Positions 7,818 to 16,700 of a stretch of 22,267 nucleotides of DNA are shown one piece after another. The stretch spans positions 1 through 22,267 of the IMG/VR virus record IMGVR_UViG_3300032298_001076. One strand, given 5' to 3'. This stretch comes from a virus. The stretch's first letter is position 1, and each line of letters starts with the position of its first letter. The notes beneath the pieces are model-generated. The model was not told the origin of the DNA, did not search any database, and worked only from the letters and a program-made list of their open reading frames with translations. Position numbers and translations under genes: made by a program.

Positions 7818-7849
7818 AAAAAAAAGGGACTGCTCTTTCGAGCAGTCCC
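7818..7849 (-). terminator. Rho-independent terminator downstream of the major capsid gene
   Basis: Read on the minus strand, a 10-bp stem (GGGACTGCTC / GAGCAGTCCC, 7826-7835 with 7840-7849) closes a GAAA tetraloop and is followed by eight T (7825-7818). It begins 16 bases after the capsid stop codon. It should uncouple the abundant capsid message from the neck genes downstream. Confidence 0.92.
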
Positions 7850-7865
7850 CTGATTTTTAGGGTGA

Positions 7866-8978
7866 TTAGACAATCACACCGAGGATAGCACGGTTGTCAA
7901 GAACCATACGGCCTTCTTCGAGAGAACCGAAGTAGCCAATCTTGTTCTGACGGATGCTGTATTGGTCGTCAGCGATGAGGGCGAACTCAGAACCGCTTTC
8001 GCTGTCGATGGCAGTGGCGCGGATGAGAGACTCACGACCACGGTCAAGACCAACGGCGATTTCTTGAGTAGCTGGATCAAAGGTGCCGCCATAAACAGTG
8101 TCGAAGATGGTGTTATACTTTTGATTTTCGCCGAACTCATTGATTACCATGAGGGAAACACCATAGAACTCTGGAAGACCAGCGGAGTTGTATAGAGCCA
8201 TACGCATTTCATCAGGAGCAGCAATACCGTTTGAGCGGTAGTCGGAACTGCCTAGAGCAGCAGCGCCAGCACCCTTGGTGTTAATGGGGTTGTAAGCCAT
8301 CGCACGGATAGAGTTTTCCAACTCAGGGCTGATGATGAGATCAGTGATGCCACGAGCATTAGCAGCGCCTTCTGGAGTACCCTTAGAGAAGGAGGTGTTG
8401 ATGCGGCGAGCGCGGGTGATGAGGTTATTGAAGTCTTGTAGCAAGAAGCTGCCAGCAGTGGTAGCATCAATGATGTGTGACAAACCGTTAGTGGTAGCGT
8501 TGGCAAGAGCAGTCATAAGAAGGTTGGCGCTGGTGCGCTCCTGCTTAAGAAGGATTTCTTGAGCCATGCGAGTGAAGGTTTTGCTAACTACGTCCATGCG
8601 GCTCTTGGCTGCATAGCGACGGTCGAAGCTAAGAGCAGAGTCGAGAGTGTAGGTAGCAATCTTCATTTCAGAAACAGTCGGAAGGACTTGGTTCTGTGGA
8701 AGACCACCAGCAACGCTTTGGCTGTAAACAGTGATATAGTCCTCGTCGGAAATATCATAGTAAAGGTCAAGCGGGATGGAAGGATTGTCGTCAGCATTGA
8801 ACTGAAGCTGAGTAAAGAGATTACTAAGAGTCGGAGCATTGTTGATGACTTCGGCTAGAACGGGGCCAATGAACTCAGCAAGAGCTACTTGAGCTTCGTA
8901 AGCGACCTGACGGTTGCGTGAAGCCATAGCCTTGATTAGTTCGATTTGTTCTGGAGTTCTTTTGAGAGAGATTTTCAT
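7866..8978 (-). CDS. Major capsid protein, HK97-like fold (370 aa)
   Basis: Forms the icosahedral shell. The N-terminal region is helical (RTPEQIELIKAMASRNRQVA), followed by an E-loop-like stretch (IPLDLYYDISDEDYITVYSQ). The long helical spine region includes DVVSKTFTRMAQEILLKQER and ALANATTNGLSHIID, and the P-domain-like part includes DLIISPELENSIRAMAY and FYGVSLMVINEFGENQKYN. The C-terminus ends with a beta-rich GYFGSLEEGRMVLDNRAILG. Length, position after protease/scaffold and decoration genes, and the dedicated terminator all fit. It has the strongest ribosome site in the window (AAGGAGG, about 12 bases before the ATG). GC content and codon choice are visibly higher than in surrounding genes, as expected for the most abundant protein. 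The fold name is inferred, since no structure comparison was possible. Confidence 0.83.
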   Translation of the reverse strand: MKISLKRTPEQIELIKAMASRNRQVAYEAQVALAEFIGPVLAEVINNAPTLSNLFTQLQFNADDNPSIPLDLYYDISDEDYITVYSQSVAGGLPQNQVLPTVSEMKIATYTLDSALSFDRRYAAKSRMDVVSKTFTRMAQEILLKQERTSANLLMTALANATTNGLSHIIDATTAGSFLLQDFNNLITRARRINTSFSKGTPEGAANARGITDLIISPELENSIRAMAYNPINTKGAGAAALGSSDYRSNGIAAPDEMRMALYNSAGLPEFYGVSLMVINEFGENQKYNTIFDTVYGGTFDPATQEIAVGLDRGRESLIRATAIDSESGSEFALIADDQYSIRQNKIGYFGSLEEGRMVLDNRAILGVIV

Positions 8979-9005
8979 ATTAAATTGTTTCCTCCTTGGT
9001 TAAGA

Positions 9006-9622
9006 TTACATGCGAAGACCGATCACGGCGAAGTTGCCAGCGAATTGATCTGTGGTGGATTGAGAAGTGCGGGAGCCAGTGCCAAGGACAAGACCAAGCT
9101 TGCCAGCGTCGGAATGAGCGCAGCCAGTGACTTTACCAGCGTTGCAGAAAGCTTAAAGCCGCTGCCAACAGTGAGAGTGCCATCAATAGCATTAGCGCCA
9201 ACAGAGAACATACCGCGAGTGGCAACTGGAACAGCTTGTCCAGGAAGCACGCACATAAGTTCTTCGGCCTTTTGGCGATAGTAAAGAAGCTTTTCACCGT
9301 TTTCGTCAGTCTTTGCAGTCTGGCGAAGAGTGATGCCGAGGCAGTTGGTGGTGTCGCCAGAGGCGGCAGGAGTAACCTTGAGGTTAACGGATGGGTAGCT
9401 GTTAGCGCCAACAAACGGATAGTCGGTTTTGCCGAGGTAGCTGTTGGTAGCGTAGCTTACGGGGTCTAGGTCAAAGTTTCCAGCGGAAACCTTAACAAAA
9501 ACACCAGCGTCACCACTGCCAACGCCAGTTACGGATTCGTTGACGGCAGCATCAGCTAGTGCGTACATATTGATGACATCTTGATCATCATATTGACGGA
9601 ATGGGAGTAGTCTGGTAGCCAT
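9006..9622 (-). CDS. Head decoration protein with an apparent 1-base frameshift near its 3' end
   Basis: Probably a capsid decoration/stabilising protein. It starts MATRLLPFRQYDDQDVINMY and sits between the scaffold-protease and capsid genes. As read, the frame closes at 9023 (199 aa) with a low-complexity Leu/Ala tail that looks wrong (SLAALIPTLASLVLSLALAP). From about 9143 the -1 frame runs to a TAA at 9006 and encodes a far more plausible end, NAGKVTGCAHSDAGKLGLVL followed by GTGSRTSQST and FAVIGLRM. One extra A at GCAAC (to GCAAAC, minus strand, 9142-9143) would join residue 160 to this end, giving a 205-aa protein ending 27 bases before the capsid ATG. I infer a base deletion or an assembly error; no canonical slippery site is present. 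Decoration identity is moderate. Confidence 0.65.
9141..9146 (-). other. Likely indel site in the decoration gene
   Basis: On the minus strand the local sequence is TGCAAC. The upstream frame ends its plausible region here (FKLSA, residue 160), and the downstream -1 frame continues NAGKVTG. The -1 frame has a TAA (9151-9156 region) just upstream, so the frame change must occur between that stop and the TAA that the third frame reads at GGTAAA. This confines it to a few codons. Confidence 0.6.
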
Positions 9623-9636
9623 ATTGTGTAGTTAAA

Positions 9637-11169
9637 TTAGGAAATTAAAATGTTTTCGCGAGAAAATGCAGAGGCAAATTTTTCTTTGAGGCTCTTATTT
9701 TCTTGGGAAGTTTCTCCGTTGTTATTCGGGATAGTTTTTTCAGCAGAAGCCTTGGCTTTTTCAAGAGCTTCTTCTGCGAGTTCAGCTTCGGTCTTTGTGG
9801 AAGCGGTGGATTTGTTAAGTTCGCTTAGGCGCTTTTCAACTTCAGCAGTGATCTTAGCCTCTGCTTCTTCGGCAATGCGAGCAAGAACTTCTTTATTCTT
9901 GTGCTTGAGAACAACTGAAAGCTTTTCTTGATAAGCAGCGAAAGCTTCGTCAGAAGAATCAACTTCTTTAAGTTCGGAAGCGATTACTTTGCGATCTTCG
10001 TCTTCAAGAGAATAAACCTCGTCAATGTTTGACATGCGAGCGTTAAAGCGGGCCAAAGCTTTTTCAGCTTCTTGAGCAGCTTCAATTTCTTGAAGCTTCA
10101 CTTTTGCGTCAGACAAGTCTTTTTGAAGAGTTTCGACAGAAGCCAAAAGTTCTTTGGCTTTGGTTTCGGAAGCTTCTTTCTCAGTTTTAGCAGAGCGATA
10201 CTCTTCGTCTTTTTGACGAATTGCATCAGCAAAAGTGCTTGTCATGCTGGCGATAGCTTCTTCCGAAATTTTCTTCTCTGTAAGAGAAGCTTTGAGTTCT
10301 GAAAGGAATGATTCTAAATCCATAGATTTTTTAATGTTTACATCTTCGATTTTAAATTGGGAAATATTTTTTGTATTCATTGCAAATACTTTCTTGTCTC
10401 TTGGGTCTTTGAATGAGACGTTTTCTTCTGGAGGATTGCCATTATCGAGCAACAAGCCTTTAACATTGGCGGCTGGATTTGCTGTGAAACCAATACCAAG
10501 AGGATAAACTGAACCCTTTACCAAGCGATAGATTTTGGAACCATCTTCCATTTTTCCGTTACCGCCGTAAGCGCGAAGCTTGCCCTTGAGTTCGTCAATA
10601 TGTTTGGGATTTGAAATGATTTCAGCCTCTTTTAAATTTGTGCTTCCAACAGCTAAAACATATTCATTAAATCCAAGCTCCCAGCTTGCAGAAATTGTAT
10701 TGAAAAGATTGCTGCTTTCACTAGTTGATTTGTAAATCAAATCAGTAAATTTAGGATCAACAAGTTTATAGATTACCGCGCCCAAGGCTAGATTAACTAA
10801 ACCATTTGTTTCAATAACTTCCTGATTATTTAGGGGAACATTTTCGCCCCAAGAATTAAAACCAGCCGAAACAATATGACCCACAATTTGTTTCTTATTG
10901 TGCTCAATATTTGTTGGTTTATGGATAAAGTATGGCGCGATTTGAACGGCAGTTTGAGAGTCAATGCCGTCATCGTTGCGATTGAATTGGTTCACAACAG
11001 CGGCGTCAAAAGCCACTCCCATGAGGTCAATATTTTTGCCCAAGTCAATGCTTTGACTAGGCAGCAGGCTCTTAAGATTCTCTAGCGAAGCTGTTGAAAT
11101 AAAAGAGTTTTCGCCAATTTTGCACTGGCGAATAGAAACATCAAATTCTGTTTTATATTTAAAATTCAT
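9637..11169 (-). CDS. Putative capsid maturation protease fused to a scaffold (510 aa)
   Basis: Residues 1-260 look like a prohead protease. KPTNIEHNKKQIVGHIVSAG (84-103) matches the HN/HD...VG pattern around the catalytic His of U35-type proteases. NTISASWELGFNEYVLAVG (157-175) matches the catalytic Ser segment. Candidate catalytic residues are H90 and S160 or S162. Residues about 290-470 are a long Lys/Glu/Ala coiled coil (EKEASETKAKELLASVETLQ, then KDLSDAKVKLQ), typical of an internal scaffold that is cleaved out during maturation. The order protease-scaffold, decoration, capsid is the usual one. The gene starts one base after the upstream stop. Homology of the protease part is judged by motif only. 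Confidence 0.7.
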   Translation of the reverse strand: MNFKYKTEFDVSIRQCKIGENSFISTASLENLKSLLPSQSIDLGKNIDLMGVAFDAAVVNQFNRNDDGIDSQTAVQIAPYFIHKPTNIEHNKKQIVGHIVSAGFNSWGENVPLNNQEVIETNGLVNLALGAVIYKLVDPKFTDLIYKSTSESSNLFNTISASWELGFNEYVLAVGSTNLKEAEIISNPKHIDELKGKLRAYGGNGKMEDGSKIYRLVKGSVYPLGIGFTANPAANVKGLLLDNGNPPEENVSFKDPRDKKVFAMNTKNISQFKIEDVNIKKSMDLESFLSELKASLTEKKISEEAIASMTSTFADAIRQKDEEYRSAKTEKEASETKAKELLASVETLQKDLSDAKVKLQEIEAAQEAEKALARFNARMSNIDEVYSLEDEDRKVIASELKEVDSSDEAFAAYQEKLSVVLKHKNKEVLARIAEEAEAKITAEVEKRLSELNKSTASTKTEAELAEEALEKAKASAEKTIPNNNGETSQENKSLKEKFASAFSRENILIS

Positions 11170-11170
11170 A

Positions 11171-11794
11171 TTATAAATCTACAGTGTTTCTCCAAGCTTC
11201 TTTGGTTTCTTTTAATTCGTCTTCTCTTGTTTCGTTTTTTTCGTGCAACTCCCATTTGCGAAGCTGCTCTACAGTGAGAATTTTAACAGAATTAGCTGAG
11301 GTTTTTGGCTTTTCGCGATACTCCATCTTGTCACCTTTTTTGGCGGCAGATTTTGACTCTTGCATCTTTTTCTTTTCCAATTCTTTTAAGTATTCTCTGT
11401 CATCCTTTAAATCTTTTTTTTCAAGCTCTAATTCGAACTCGTCTTCTTTAATGTCTTTTTTCTCAAGCTTGATTTTTTCTTTAAGAGTTTTGCCTTTCTC
11501 TTCATCCTCTTCTTCTTCCTCTTCGTCCTCCTCTTCTTTTTTGATTTCTTCAAGATCGTCTTCTTCATCTTCGGCCATGATCTTTTCTTTCATTCTTTCA
11601 AATGAGACAGCGCAAGACATAGCAGCTTCACGATCTGTTTTACCAGAGCTTTCGGAGATGCATTTAGCCATGAACTTCTTGTAAGAAGCTTTTTCTTTAT
11701 CGCTCATCTTTTTTTCCGCAATTGAGATTTCAATTGTGGAACCATTAATGACAACTGTTTTTTCGAGAGGAATTGGAACTTCGTTAGGACTCAT
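11171..11794 (-). CDS. Highly acidic coiled-coil protein between portal and protease (207 aa)
   Basis: I do not recognise the family. The N-terminal part contains two cysteines in FMAKCISESSGKTDREAAMS and CAVSFERMKEK, spaced like a small conserved motif. Residues about 75-100 are almost entirely Asp/Glu (EEEDEEEEEEDEEKGK). A charged Lys/Glu coiled coil of about 60 residues follows, and a C-terminal piece has VKILTVEQLRKWELHEKNE. Such acidic proteins can act as assembly chaperones or scaffold helpers, and its place between portal and protease favours a head-assembly role. This is inference. The start lies 11 bases inside the end of the portal gene. The acidic run makes the opposite strand a serine-rich open frame that should be ignored. 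Confidence 0.6.
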   Translation of the reverse strand: MSPNEVPIPLEKTVVINGSTIEISIAEKKMSDKEKASYKKFMAKCISESSGKTDREAAMSCAVSFERMKEKIMAEDEEDDLEEIKKEEEDEEEEEEDEEKGKTLKEKIKLEKKDIKEDEFELELEKKDLKDDREYLKELEKKKMQESKSAAKKGDKMEYREKPKTSANSVKILTVEQLRKWELHEKNETREDELKETKEAWRNTVDL

Positions 11795-13751
11795 TTGTGC
11801 GACTATGATGTAGGATGGCTGCTGAATAAAAATCTAATTTGTGAGATTCGGCAATCTCAGAAACTTCATCGAGAAGACCCAAAGACTCTATTACATTAAA
11901 GTCTTTTACACATTCAAGAGCTTTATTTTCCCAATCATTTTTTTCATGAGCACAGATAATCTTTTTGCAAAGCTCTTCAATAGCAGAGTTTTGCTGCTTG
12001 CTTAATCTCTTAACGCCCAAGTTTTCTTTGGTTTGAGCTTTTACGTCATTTTCAAAAGCTTCGATTTCGTAAACAATCTCTTGAATATTTTTGCGCGAGA
12101 AATTGGCTTCTGTAATTGCTCCTTGTGGACGACCAGCAGATTTAGGTGTTTGATTTGTTTCTTGTCCGTTGGCATCTGCAATAACTGGCACACCGCCAAC
12201 AAGCGGGTTGTAGAAGCCTTTCTCGCGATCATTAACAAAACTCTGTTGCGCTGGAGCAATCTCTTCAGCCTGTGGGAATCTACCAGTATTAAAGACTGTA
12301 AGACCTTGCTGCGGAGTGATAACTCCAAGTTCCATTAGGCGTGTAGTAACGCGAAGAAGTTGAGTATTGTCTTTGAAATCAATCTCTTTGAAACGAGCCT
12401 CTGGATAAGAGCGGAAGCCAAGAGCTTTTGAAATTCTCTTGATTTCTGGCTGTAAAAATTCATTTAAAAATGCTTGACGACTTTCTTTAAGTCGATCAAT
12501 AAACATGTCAATTTTTGTGGCAATGTTGCCATATTTATCATCGCCAAAGAAAATATTTTGCAAGCCTTGTTCAATATCTTTATTTAGTGTTTCGTATTTG
12601 GCTGGTCCAAGAACTTTGTTAAGGTCTGGAATAACGAAATTAGCCTCTGTTGTGTAATCTGAGATGAGCACTCTTCCAACGGATTCGTTGCGGAAGAGGT
12701 CTTGCATGGCTTGGAGATTGTGGTGGTTAATTCCTCCTTTATCGGGCGGTGCGCCCATGGTGATAAGTAGAATGACATTCTCAACGGTTCTTGTGATTGC
12801 TTGGTCCATTTTCTTGAGTTCAAGCTTGGCATTGATGTCTTGAAGAACAGGAAAACCGAAAGGAATAGCGAAAGGTTCATAGTCTTGTTTTTTGTAAAAT
12901 GCGAAATGTAGTTTTTCTGGATTGATTTTCATTTTCAAACCATTCTTAGCAAATCCGCCTTTTTGAATATTTTTTCGGTCTGCTTCTGGGAAAGAGTTTA
13001 ACAACTCAACGTCCTCTTCGGATTGTGGGCTGCGGAGTCTTTCTAAATCATATTCAGAAAGAACCTTTTCGTAACTTGCTGCTTTAAAAGTTGTCACGCG
13101 CTTGGCAACAATGTCAAAAGGATTTAAAAGAATATATTTGAGAGGAATCTGGTTTCTGATTTCTGCACCTTCTTCTGCGTACATGGTGGAGAGTTTTTTA
13201 AAGTCCTCTAAATCAAATTTACCATCAACTCTGTAGATGAAGATGTTGCCGCTGCGATAGTATTCGCGGAAAAACTGGTCTTTCAAATCCCATACGCGAA
13301 TCTTGCGCATCCAGCGATAAAAGAAGTCTTTCGCTTTATCTGTGCCGCCTTCAAAAAAGATTTCGCCATTGGAAAATTCTGACATTAAATCAATAGCATT
13401 GCGGAAAATAGGAACATTGGCGTAGGCTTTTTGACATAGCTCAATTGCCTCACGAACGTAAACACCGTCATTAGAAAAACTATAAGGCAGCATGCCAGCA
13501 CGAATACTGCTGTAGCGATCAAAAGTCGGAGCAAGAGCCGCACGATTAACTCTGCTAGAAGTTGCATCTGTTCTACTCAAGCCTTCTCTGGAGGCTTTTG
13601 CAAATTGAACTACGGAAGCATCAGAAGTGTAAAATGGTTCACCAGCCGAAACAGGCTCAGCGTTGGCAGTAATTGTTGATTGAAAGTTCGGAAGAGACTT
13701 TTGATTGAACTTTGACCAATATGAAGATTTTTTTGTATAGGAACGCGGCAT
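11784..13751 (-). CDS. Portal protein (655 aa)
   Basis: Forms the dodecameric ring at the head vertex through which DNA enters and leaves. The placement directly after the large terminase and the length fit. Recognisable parts are an N-terminal wing region (SNDGVYVREAIELCQKAYAN and VPIFRNAIDLMSEFSNGEIF), a clip/crown-like segment (FFREYYRSGNIFIYRVDG, LKYILLNPFDIVAK), a stem region (ELKKMDQAITRTVENVILLI and GAPPDKGG) and a long C-terminal helix set (MFIDRLKESRQAFLNEF). The C-terminal 130 residues, with GRPQGAITEANFSRKNIQEI and a Glu/Lys-rich tail, are probably the flexible barrel or unstructured end. There is no Shine-Dalgarno; the ATG is four bases after the box GTGTAATATAA. Confidence 0.85.
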   Translation of the reverse strand: MPRSYTKKSSYWSKFNQKSLPNFQSTITANAEPVSAGEPFYTSDASVVQFAKASREGLSRTDATSSRVNRAALAPTFDRYSSIRAGMLPYSFSNDGVYVREAIELCQKAYANVPIFRNAIDLMSEFSNGEIFFEGGTDKAKDFFYRWMRKIRVWDLKDQFFREYYRSGNIFIYRVDGKFDLEDFKKLSTMYAEEGAEIRNQIPLKYILLNPFDIVAKRVTTFKAASYEKVLSEYDLERLRSPQSEEDVELLNSFPEADRKNIQKGGFAKNGLKMKINPEKLHFAFYKKQDYEPFAIPFGFPVLQDINAKLELKKMDQAITRTVENVILLITMGAPPDKGGINHHNLQAMQDLFRNESVGRVLISDYTTEANFVIPDLNKVLGPAKYETLNKDIEQGLQNIFFGDDKYGNIATKIDMFIDRLKESRQAFLNEFLQPEIKRISKALGFRSYPEARFKEIDFKDNTQLLRVTTRLMELGVITPQQGLTVFNTGRFPQAEEIAPAQQSFVNDREKGFYNPLVGGVPVIADANGQETNQTPKSAGRPQGAITEANFSRKNIQEIVYEIEAFENDVKAQTKENLGVKRLSKQQNSAIEELCKKIICAHEKNDWENKALECVKDFNVIESLGLLDEVSEIAESHKLDFYSAAILHHSRTNES

Positions 13752-13799
13752 TAATTTATATTACACGCGATTCTTACAAATCCCACTTTCAAAGTCACT
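13752..13799 (-). promoter_or_regulatory. Possible late promoter before the portal gene (GTGTAATATAA box)
   Basis: The gap between the terminase stop and the portal ATG contains GTGTAATATAA at 13756-13766, four bases before the ATG. The same 11 bases occur at 20863-20873, five bases before the PhoH ATG. Neither overlaps a stop codon, so the match is not a by-product of coding. It may be a promoter or a translation-start element; the sequence cannot tell which. Confidence 0.35.
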
Positions 13800-16700
13800 T
13801 TAGACAAAAAATGGAGCGAATGTAGCTTTTGTATCATCCGCTTTAAAATTCATCATATCAAAGTAGGTTTGAACCATCCAGTTACCCAAAACCAAAGCAG
13901 AGTAAGAGTCGCGCCGAGCTTTATCTGCCCCATTTTGTCTCTTTAAATTTGATGGCAGGTCGAAAGACTGTGTGCCTTGACTAGTTGTTGAAACTTGGAT
14001 AAGGGCGCACTCAGCCTTGGTCAAATCAATCATATCTTTCTGGTGCTCGATAAAATCAATCATTTTTGCGGCTGTATTCTTTTCATCCGCATCTGCTACT
14101 CTCAAGAACCTGATTTGATCAATAGGAATGCTCTTGCCTCTTTGGCGTTGATAGTCATCATTAACTGCGCTACAAGCAAACCAAATTTTCTTATGATCAA
14201 AAGAAGACTGTAATGATTCGTTTGCAAACCGAATCCACTGAGAAGTTGGACGGCGAAGGTGGCATATTTTTTTAGACGATAAGTTGTATTGATTGCGAGC
14301 TTCGCGCAAAGATGCGTCGTAGTTTTGAACGTCGTCAAAGTCTGCATCAAAACAGTCTATTTTTAAATCATTACTTTTGAACAGGTCGCTTTCGTTGCAA
14401 GCGTTTAGGAATTGCACGCCACCATTATAGTCACCAACAACACAAACAATATTGAAGCTTGTTAAGAGATAATAAAAATAAAAAATATGATCTTTTAGGC
14501 GAGTGCCAGAAATAGCATAGCTATGAACAACTGTGCCTGTTCGCTTTTCTTTATTGATTTTAATAACATGCATGCCAAAGTCGTCAGAGCTTTCGCTTTC
14601 GGACCAAGATGGGTCAAAAGATAAAATATATTCATCATTTGGTTCGCCAGCAACTTCCACACATTGACCCTGACCATCTTCAATGGTGCAAGCTGCCATT
14701 TTACTAACTTTAAAATAACCGCTGGAATCATCAGTAAATATTGAGCCAAACTCGCGATCAAACTGAGACTGACTCAAGGTTGATTTTGCTTGTTGAATCA
14801 AAGACTGATCGTATAACTGAGTTGGCGCACAGTCATAACTCAAGTGCATGATAACACGATGCGCCACATCACTTTTCTCAGGATTGAGAATGAGATGCTC
14901 GTATTGCTGATATAATTTATATAAATATTCGAATTTATAAGAAGCAGAAGAAAGACCAATGATTTTATTATTTGGCCATTGGGTGCGATCTTCTTCTTGC
15001 ATTTTGCCCGCTTCAATCAATTGGGTTTCTAGATTATAAATTTCCTGACGTTCTGTGGGGTTTTCCACAACAGACAAGAAAGGTAAAATAACTTCATTAA
15101 AGATTCGTTCTGGCATGAGCAAGAACTCATCAATAATCATTCTTTGAAAGCGGAAGCCGCGCAGTTTTTCTCCATCACCAAGAGGCAGCGCAGTGATTTT
15201 GCTGCGACCAATTTCCATAACCCACTGATCATTATTTTTAGAAACTCTTGTGACTGCCTCTGCGAACATGGATGCTTTTGGAGTTTTCATAATGTCTTCA
15301 ATCTTGCTGAAGATCATTCGACTCTGACGAAAGCTTTTGGATATGATGCCAATATGCACTCCTTGATGCAGAACAGCATCTAAAGCAGCGAATAAGCCTG
15401 TTGTAAACGACTTTGATTGTCCGCGTGAGTTATGATGAACAATGCCATTTCCAATATAACATTCTTCATTATCTACAGTTATATCAATAGATTCGACTTC
15501 GCATTCATTAATAAATTTAACAGGACTAAAAACTACGCCTTCTTCTTTAATGCTATTGATAATGGCTTGGTTTTTATGAGATAGATTTTTTAATTTATCA
15601 AACTCATTTTGAGAAAATGAATTTGCCCAAGAACCTTTCTTGCCAACTACTTTTTCAAAGGGGCCGTCTGTTTTTAATAAGCTAGGCAGCTCAGGAACTA
15701 ATTTATTTTGATAATTTCTAGTTTTAGAGCGCTCTAAGCTTTTGGCTAAATTATTTTTTTTATGACTAACAATAAAGTCAATTTCTGTTTGAAAAGTTTT
15801 TAAACTATTAAAATCATTCGATAGAACTAGATCGTAATATTTAACTCCTTTGTTTTCTCCAGATAATCTTACACAAGATTCGACGCCGAGATTGTTTAAC
15901 AGCATTTTAACTTGCCGAAGTAGTTGTAAAGAAGTATTTTTTAATCCAATTTTACTACCTCCTTCTTGATAAGAAGCGTAACCATCCGCATCAAATAATC
16001 CGCCGATCAAAGCGCAGATTTCCTTTTTAGAAGCGGTTAATAGCTGGTCGCAAATAATTTTATTAGCAGATTTTAAGGAAATATCCCAACCAATAGATTC
16101 GATCCATTTTATAAACTCGCGATTAAAAATTGCATATTCATAAAAATTAAGATTAGAGCTTCTTTGGCGAGCGTAGCTTTTTAAATTATTGTCTTGTATA
16201 AATTTTAAAATAGTTTCATGAACCTCAATATGTTCGCTGCAATAATGCATTCCGTAACCATCTTTGGAAACGTATCCATCTCCTAAGACATAACCTAATA
16301 AATAAAATAAATGCGCATTATTTTTATAACCGCTGTTTTTTAAAATATCATTGTCTCCCCAAATATTTGTTCCTAATTTAACGGGTACTTGATCGCCAAT
16401 TTTTAAATCTTCAATCTTTTTAAAGTCAAATTGTCCAGCGTTATATGTCAAAACCTTATGCCCCTTTTTAGCTTTAAAGGAGTCTCCAGATTTTAAAATA
16501 ATTTCAAGTCCAAGCTGGTTTGGATTTTCCCATTTATCTAAAACTTTATTTAACCCTTTTCTAGATCGTACTTCGTCTCCGATATTAATGTCTTTGATTT
16601 TTTTAAATCCCTCGGAAGTTAAAACGTATTCATTTTTTTCTAAACACCAAACCCCCAAAAAGTAATCTGTGAGCATCATGGACTTGATCGCCATGTGCTG

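Noticed and set aside
7784-7873. 30-residue N-terminal extension of the 121-aa post-capsid gene from a start at 7873
   Set aside because: It would translate the capsid terminator hairpin and overlap the capsid stop; the ATG at 7783 gives a normal charged helical N-terminus.
11184-11684. Serine-rich plus-strand open frame of 166 codons
   Set aside because: It is the reverse strand of the Glu/Lys-rich acidic protein gene; the serine runs merely mirror GAA/GAG codons.
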